Source: Actinomycetota bacterium (GTDB taxonomy: Bacteria > Actinomycetota > Humimicrobiia > Humimicrobiales > Humimicrobiaceae). From it: a stretch of 10,017 bases of DNA. Within the stretch, counting starts at the first letter, position 1, and each line of letters starts with the position of its first letter. Position numbers and translations under genes: made by a program. The stretch spans positions 1 through 10,017 of the forward strand of contig JAQVEM010000043.1 in NCBI GenBank assembly GCA_028697935.1, written 5' to 3'. Below the pieces are notes generated by a model that saw nothing but the letters and a program-made list of their open reading frames with translations, was not told the DNA's origin and did no database searches. Below are positions 5,145 to 10,017 of the stretch, piece after piece.

Positions 5145-7604
5145 TTATATTCCATATTTATATCTTCTTTTTGTCTCAGCAGCACTCTGATTTGTCCCCG
5201 GTATATAATTATCCAGGGGTATAATGTTCTCATGAATAGCATCCAGCACCCATTCTTTTTGGGGGAAAAATATATCTTCAAGTTCAGGAGCAGGAGTAAT
5301 CCAGTTTCTTGATCCAATAACCACTGGCGGTGCATCAAGTAAATCGAAGGCGAGCTTTGTAATATTAGAAGCTACATTGTGCATATAAGAGCCCCTTTCT
5401 ACAGCTTCTGAGCCCAAAAGAACTTTGCCAGTTTTATTTAACGATTCTAAAATTAGATCATAATTCATAGGGACAATGCTCCTGAGATCAATAACTTCAG
5501 CACTTACCTTATAGGTATTTTCCAGTATTTCTGCAGCTTCGAGAGCAGTATATAAAAATGGCCCTAAAGATATAATAGTTATATCTTTACCCTTCTTCCG
5601 AATAGCAGGCTCTCCAAAATCTACTTCATAATAACCTTCAGGTACCCCTGCTTCATTAAAAAGTTCAGGATAATCATATATTTTCTGACTTTCAAAAAAA
5701 ATCACAGGATCACATTCTGAAAGAGCTTTATTCATAAGCCCTTTTGCATCATATGGCGTAACAGGATAAACAACTTTTAGCCCGGGAATATGATTTACTA
5801 AGGATGACCAGTCCTGGGAATGCTGTGCTCCATATTTAGTTCCAACAGAAATTCTAAGAACTACCGGCATCTTTAAAATACCTGCAGACATACTCTGCCA
5901 CTTGGATAACTGGTTAAATATTTCATCACCCGCACGCCCTAAAAAATCACAATACATAAGTTCACATACAGCACGTCCTCCCTCAATTGCATAGCCAACA
6001 GCAGCTCCAACAATTCCTGCTTCAGAAATAGGAGTATTAAAGAGACGGTGATAAGGAAGTGCTTCTGTCATCCCTCTATACACCCCAAAAGCTCCTCCCC
6101 AGTCTCTATTCTCTTCACCAAAAGCAATCATCGTAGGGTCAATATAAAAACGATGCATCATGGCCTCGAAAACAGCGTCCCTGAAGTTAAATGCTTTCAT
6201 TTTAGGAACTGGATTTCCATTTTCATCAAATCCTTTACGCACTTTACTACGAATCTGTATCACTCTGGGGTTTTCACTAAGAGGGTGATTTACTTCTGGA
6301 GTTCTTTCACTAAATCTCTCTACTTTTATATTAGAAAACATAACTTTCCCAATATACTCTTTATCATCTATACGCGGAGAGATTTTAATATCTACTGCAA
6401 GTTTAAACATTTCAAATACTAAATCTTCTGTCTCTGACTCTATTTCTTCAAGCTCCCCTTCAGTTAGTATATTATTAGAAATCATTTTATTTTTGTATGT
6501 CTTAATAGCATCTACTTTTTCCCACATTTCTATTTCTTCTTTAGTCCTATAGCTTGAAGCATCAGATGGTGAATGACCAACAAAACGGTACGTAACTGTA
6601 TCAAGTAAAACTGGCCCGAGACCCTGTCTGAGAATTTCTTTTTTTCTTTTTATAGCATCAATAACAGCTAAAGGATCAAATCCATTAATTCTTTCTGCGT
6701 GCATCTGGTCTGGATTTACTCCGGCTCCAAGGCGTGCAAGTATTTTAAATCCCATTGTCTCACCGCACGTTTGTCCACCCATCGCGTAATGATTGTTCAT
6801 ACAGTTAAAAATAAGAGGCAATCCACCTCCGAGCTCTTTATCCCACAGAGTGCGATACTGGTCCATTGTAGAAATACAAATTCCTTCCCATACAGGACCG
6901 CAGCTAAAAGCCCCATCGCCAATATTAATTATTACTATACCTTCGGTACGGTTGATTCTTTTATACAGGGCAGCGCCAGGGCCAATAGAGCCTGAAGCTC
7001 CTACAACTGCATTATTTGGATAAATGCCAAAAGGAGGGAAAAATACATGCATTGAACCACCCATCCCTTTATTAAGACCGGTCTTACGGGCAAAATTTTC
7101 TGCATAAGTACCGTAAACTAAAAATTTCATTGCAAGCTCTTTGTAGCTGCCATTATGATTTTTTCCAACTACTTCTAATATAGAACCATCCATATAATTT
7201 TCCATAATATCAATAAGCTTCTCATCATCTAATTTCCTTATAGCAGATAAACCCTTTGCAAGGACTTCACCATGGTTTCTATGAGAACCATAAATATGGT
7301 CGGTAACATCCAGTGTAAATGCCTGGCCTACAGCTGCAGATTCCTGGCCAATTGAAAGATGAGCCGGACCTCTATGATCGTAACTAATCCCTTTATACGA
7401 GCCTTCTTTTTTTAATTTATCAAGAATTGTTTCAAATTTCCGCAGGATACACATATCGAAGTAAATAGTTTTAAAATCATCCTTTGAAAATAGTTTTTTT
7501 TCTTCATCAATTGATTTATTATATGCATTTATTTCTATTGGTTTAAACTCAATTTTATCTCTTTTAAAAACAACTTCCGGTTTTATTTCAATATTCTTAG
7601 TCAT
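5145..7604 (-). CDS. 2-oxo-acid dehydrogenase-type E1, fused alpha and beta subunits (thiamine diphosphate-dependent)
   Basis: Cytoplasmic E1 of a lipoyl-linked dehydrogenase complex; it would decarboxylate a 2-oxo acid, or cleave an acetoin-like substrate, and acylate the E2 lipoyl arm. 819 aa. The alpha half (about 45-410) has [12 protein letters not shown] (77-88), SHRNHG (107-112), MGGSMH (181-186), the diphosphate-binding GDG (229-231) with NN (270-271), and the loop [11 protein letters not shown] (343-353). A linker (about 410-468) leads to the beta half (about 470-819) with [13 protein letters not shown] (495-507; cofactor-activating Glu), [14 protein letters not shown] (524-537), AQHSQ (593-597; conserved His) and [11 protein letters not shown] (771-781). 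Alpha and beta are usually separate proteins of about 330 aa each. The HG-to-GGSMH and GDG-to-NN distances are longer than in standard E1-alpha. GGAGG lies 12 nt before the ATG, and the E3 stop is 19 nt upstream. Substrate is unknown: pyruvate, branched-chain oxo acids and acetoin are all possible. Confidence 0.92.
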   Translation of the reverse strand: MTKNIEIKPEVVFKRDKIEFKPIEINAYNKSIDEEKKLFSKDDFKTIYFDMCILRKFETILDKLKKEGSYKGISYDHRGPAHLSIGQESAAVGQAFTLDVTDHIYGSHRNHGEVLAKGLSAIRKLDDEKLIDIMENYMDGSILEVVGKNHNGSYKELAMKFLVYGTYAENFARKTGLNKGMGGSMHVFFPPFGIYPNNAVVGASGSIGPGAALYKRINRTEGIVIINIGDGAFSCGPVWEGICISTMDQYRTLWDKELGGGLPLIFNCMNNHYAMGGQTCGETMGFKILARLGAGVNPDQMHAERINGFDPLAVIDAIKRKKEILRQGLGPVLLDTVTYRFVGHSPSDASSYRTKEEIEMWEKVDAIKTYKNKMISNNILTEGELEEIESETEDLVFEMFKLAVDIKISPRIDDKEYIGKVMFSNIKVERFSERTPEVNHPLSENPRVIQIRSKVRKGFDENGNPVPKMKAFNFRDAVFEAMMHRFYIDPTMIAFGEENRDWGGAFGVYRGMTEALPYHRLFNTPISEAGIVGAAVGYAIEGGRAVCELMYCDFLGRAGDEIFNQLSKWQSMSAGILKMPVVLRISVGTKYGAQHSQDWSSLVNHIPGLKVVYPVTPYDAKGLMNKALSECDPVIFFESQKIYDYPELFNEAGVPEGYYEVDFGEPAIRKKGKDITIISLGPFLYTALEAAEILENTYKVSAEVIDLRSIVPMNYDLILESLNKTGKVLLGSEAVERGSYMHNVASNITKLAFDLLDAPPVVIGSRNWITPAPELEDIFFPQKEWVLDAIHENIIPLDNYIPGTNQSAAETKRRYKYGI

Positions 7605-7623
7605 TTTATAATTATGCCTCCTT

Positions 7624-8967
7624 TTATTTAATCTGACATATTGCTTCTTTTATAGCTTCTGAAACTGTTGGATGAGGAAAAACTATTTCCATTACATCAT
7701 TTATCGTCATTTCCATTTCTATAAAAGTAGCTGCTCCATAAATCATTTCACTTGCTGAATTACCAATTATATGAATACCTAAAATTTCATTATATCTATC
7801 TCCGGTAAGTACTTTTACATAACCTTCCTTTTTTTCGTTTTCGGCTACGAAACGTCCTGATACATTCAGCGATACCATGTTTTTCTTATATCCAATTCCT
7901 TCCTGTTTTAAAATCTCTTCAGTCATTCCAACAGATGCAACTTCAGGACTGGTATAAATAACATTTGGAATTGCCCTGTATCGCATTGTATCTCTTTTCC
8001 CCAACATATTATTTACCGCTACAATACCTTCTCTTGTAGCAGCATGAGCAAGTAGGCATCTACCCGTTACATCTCCACATGCCCATATACCATAAACATT
8101 TGTTTTCCCCCGCTGGTCTGTTTTAATACCACTTGAATCATAAAATACACCTACCTCATCCAGCCCTATATCCTCAAGATTTGGCTTTCTTCCTGTAGCA
8201 TTAAGAATAACTTCACCTTTAGCAACTCCGGTTTTTCCATTCTCGTTTACATATGTTATTTCTTTATCATCAATCTTTCTAACTTTGCTTCCAAGAGAAA
8301 AATCAATACCCTGGCTTTCAAGACTTTTAAGCAGATATGAAGATATCTCCTTATCCATTTGAGCAGCTATATCAGAAAGCATCTCAATTACTTTTACTTT
8401 TGTTCCTGCTGTATTAAAAAAGTAAGCAAACTCCAATCCAATAGCTCCAGCACCAATGATTACCAGTGATTCAGGAATTTCTTTAAGACTTAGAATAGCC
8501 TCTGAATCCATTACTCTTTTAGAATTTATACCTTCAATTGAAGGTATAAACGGTCTCGAACCAGTAGCGATAAGAATATTTTTTGCCTTATAATCCTTAT
8601 TATTAACACTTACAGTATCTTTTGCTTTAAGACATCCTTTGCCCCATATTATTTCTACACCACTGCGCTTTAATTTATTTTCTACCCCTTTTGTAAGTAT
8701 AGAGATAACCTCTTTTTTACGATTCTGTATTTTATTATAATCTATTTCCGGTCTGGTTGTCTTTATACCATAGTTTTCAGCTTCACTTAATGATTGCAGT
8801 ACGTTTGCAGAATGGATCATAGTTTTCGTTGGTATACATCCTTCATTCAAACATACTCCACCAATATATTTCTTTTCAATTAATGCCACCTTCATGCCCA
8901 TTTTTCCTGCATAAGCTGCCGCCTCATATCCTCCGGGTCCTGCACCCATCACTATTAAGTCGTACAT
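7624..8967 (-). CDS. lpdA: Dihydrolipoyl dehydrogenase (E3)
   Basis: Flavoprotein that reoxidises the dihydrolipoyl groups of E2 and passes electrons to NAD+. 447 aa, slightly short for the family (about 460-475), without an N-terminal lipoyl domain. Visible motifs: FAD-binding GAGPGG (8-13), redox-active disulfide [13 protein letters not shown] (Cys39, Cys44), ATGSRP (134-139), NAD-binding GAGAIG (172-177), the second FAD contact around [13 protein letters not shown], and the C-terminal catalytic His-Glu pair in HPTVSE (His432, Glu437). The ATG at 8967 begins immediately before the first FAD beta-strand. AGGAGG lies only 4 nt upstream, but later starts would remove the strand. It sits 17 nt after E2 and 19 nt before E1, so the three are almost certainly co-transcribed and E3 serves this complex. 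It may also serve other complexes or a glycine cleavage system if no other copy exists. Confidence 0.96.
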   Translation of the reverse strand: MYDLIVMGAGPGGYEAAAYAGKMGMKVALIEKKYIGGVCLNEGCIPTKTMIHSANVLQSLSEAENYGIKTTRPEIDYNKIQNRKKEVISILTKGVENKLKRSGVEIIWGKGCLKAKDTVSVNNKDYKAKNILIATGSRPFIPSIEGINSKRVMDSEAILSLKEIPESLVIIGAGAIGLEFAYFFNTAGTKVKVIEMLSDIAAQMDKEISSYLLKSLESQGIDFSLGSKVRKIDDKEITYVNENGKTGVAKGEVILNATGRKPNLEDIGLDEVGVFYDSSGIKTDQRGKTNVYGIWACGDVTGRCLLAHAATREGIVAVNNMLGKRDTMRYRAIPNVIYTSPEVASVGMTEEILKQEGIGYKKNMVSLNVSGRFVAENEKKEGYVKVLTGDRYNEILGIHIIGNSASEMIYGAATFIEMEMTINDVMEIVFPHPTVSEAIKEAICQIK

Positions 8968-8984
8968 AATACCTCCTGCTTATA

Positions 8985-10017
8985 TTAAATTTCCAGTCTG
9001 GAAATACTTTCGAAATTTTCAATGTTATTTTTTAAAGCTACCAAAAACCTCGCTGCAGGTGCTCCATCAATTACCTGATGATCAGCAGTTAAACATAATT
9101 TTATATGTTCTATAAATTGTACTTTATCATCAATTTTAACAGGTTTTAGTTCAATAGTGCATATACCCAGAATTGCAACCTGTGGAATATTAAGAATTGG
9201 CGTGAAATGTTCAATTCCCATACTACCTATGTTTGTAGTTGTAAAAGTACCACCTGTTAAATCATCAGGAGATATATTTCCATAGATTGCTTCACCTGTT
9301 AATTTTTTAACAGCCAGCGATAGCTCTTCTAAGGAAAGTTTTTGCGCACTTTTTATAACAGGTACTACCAGCCCCCTTGGTGTATCACATGCAAAAGCCA
9401 TGTTAATATCTCCGGATCTGTATATTTTTCCATTAATAAATTCAGCATTTAATTCTGGATAAGAAGTCAGTGTTTGAACAGTAGCATACATAATCATATC
9501 ATTTATGGTTATGTCTGGCATAGAGTGATCTTTAACCCTGCTTTTGATTTTTTTTCGCATGGCCAATATAGTATTAGCCTTTGCAGATATAGTAATTGTA
9601 TACTGCGCAGTCTCTATAAGAGAAGAATGCATACGCTTAGCAATAGTAGACCGTATTGTAGATAATTTTTCACCAGGTTGTCTTAAATCTTCTTTTGTAA
9701 CTCTACCTGCTATACCACTGGATACCCCTTTATACTCCCATCCTTCTTTAATTAATTTACCTGAAAGACTTGTAAACTTTGGAGCATTCCAATAATAATT
9801 AATAACATCTTTTTCTAAGATTCTCCCATTGGGACCACTTCCAGTAACATTATCGATATTAATATTATGAGCTTCAGCAAATTTTTTTGCTCTCGGGCTT
9901 ATTCCGCCCAATAGTGGCTTTTCTCCGGCAACTACAGGTCTTTCAATCACTGCCTCTTTTTTAGTTTCTGGCATTTTTACTTCTCTTTTTTCTTCCGGTA
10001 TAATTTCTTTTCTTTCT
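8985..10017 (-). CDS. Dihydrolipoamide acyltransferase (E2) of the same complex, partial (5' end outside window)
   Basis: Core acyltransferase that takes the acyl group from its lipoyl arm to CoA. The reading frame is open to the window edge: 14 codons precede the first visible Met (9974), and they continue a charged Glu/Lys-rich linker, so that Met is not the real start. The lipoyl domain should lie beyond 10017. Numbering from Met 9974: a peripheral subunit-binding domain at about 22-60 (ISPRAKKFAEAHNINIDNV, GSGPNGRILEKDV), then a similar but degenerate unit at about 66-98 ending GIAGRVTKEDL. The catalytic domain follows (about 104-329), with STIRSTIAKRMHSSL, CDTPRGLVVPVIKSA, GGTFTTTNIGSMG and the active-site DHQVIDG (298-304). 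The catalytic His and Asp-Gly are kept; the usual Arg after His is Gln. The stop is 17 nt before the E3 ATG. Acyl specificity cannot be assigned. Confidence 0.93.
   Translation of the reverse strand, partial: ERKEIIPEEKREVKMPETKKEAVIERPVVAGEKPLLGGISPRAKKFAEAHNINIDNVTGSGPNGRILEKDVINYYWNAPKFTSLSGKLIKEGWEYKGVSSGIAGRVTKEDLRQPGEKLSTIRSTIAKRMHSSLIETAQYTITISAKANTILAMRKKIKSRVKDHSMPDITINDMIMYATVQTLTSYPELNAEFINGKIYRSGDINMAFACDTPRGLVVPVIKSAQKLSLEELSLAVKKLTGEAIYGNISPDDLTGGTFTTTNIGSMGIEHFTPILNIPQVAILGICTIELKPVKIDDKVQFIEHIKLCLTADHQVIDGAPAARFLVALKNNIENFESISRLEI

Noticed and set aside
5120..5338. 72-codon minus-strand frame overlapping the 3' end of the E1 gene
   Set aside because: It lies almost wholly inside E1 in another frame, and E1 conservation runs to its C-terminus. 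It has no domain-like features.
9972..9974. Met at 9974 as the true start of E2
   Set aside because: The frame is open upstream to the window edge with linker-like codons, there is no clear ribosome-binding site at the proper distance, and the expected lipoyl domain is missing from the visible part.
5145..10017. Naming the cluster as an acetoin dehydrogenase (aco) or pyruvate dehydrogenase (pdh) operon
   Set aside because: The motifs support the general complex family only. Order and E1 architecture differ from the typical aco and pdh operons, and no substrate-specific neighbour is visible.

Overview
The window is AT-rich, and every convincing gene lies on the minus strand, so biological order runs from high to low coordinates. 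The strong GGAGG-type ribosome-binding sites, several TTG/GTG starts, a lipoprotein-type sugar-binding protein and the base composition suggest a low-GC Gram-positive anaerobe (Clostridia-like). A spirochaete or another AT-rich lineage cannot be excluded, because no taxonomic marker gene is present.

Region 1 (10017 to 5145) is a tight three-gene operon for a 2-oxo-acid dehydrogenase-type complex: E2 acyltransferase (5' end cut by the window edge), E3 dihydrolipoyl dehydrogenase, and a single 819-residue E1 polypeptide that fuses the alpha and beta subunits. Gaps between these genes are 17 and 19 nt. All catalytic signatures are present, but the oxo-acid (or acetoin-like) substrate cannot be told from sequence alone. 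The E1 has unusual insertions in its alpha half, and the E2 has what looks like a second, degenerate subunit-binding domain.

Region 2 (5144 to 3778) has a gene-poor spacer with a recognisable promoter, followed by a LacI-family repressor gene with a TTG start.

Region 3 (3777 to 1) is a second spacer with a near-consensus promoter (TTGACA-17-TATACT) and an unusually long leader. It precedes a multiple-monosaccharide ABC importer of the ChvE/MmsE-MmsA-MmsB (XylFGH-like) type: substrate-binding lipoprotein, double ATPase, and permease (cut by the left edge). A perfect 17-bp hairpin with a T-tract lies between the binding-protein and ATPase genes and probably sets a high binding protein:transporter ratio. 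The permease start lies 20 nt inside the ATPase gene, which implies translational coupling.

Working model: the LacI-type regulator senses a sugar and represses the importer operon and probably itself. Related AATAATGC(G)AAATA sequences lie just upstream of both promoters. The dehydrogenase operon is upstream and co-oriented. Its link to the sugar system is by position only, as its promoter lies outside the window. No RNA genes, insertion sequences, CRISPR arrays or phage features were seen.
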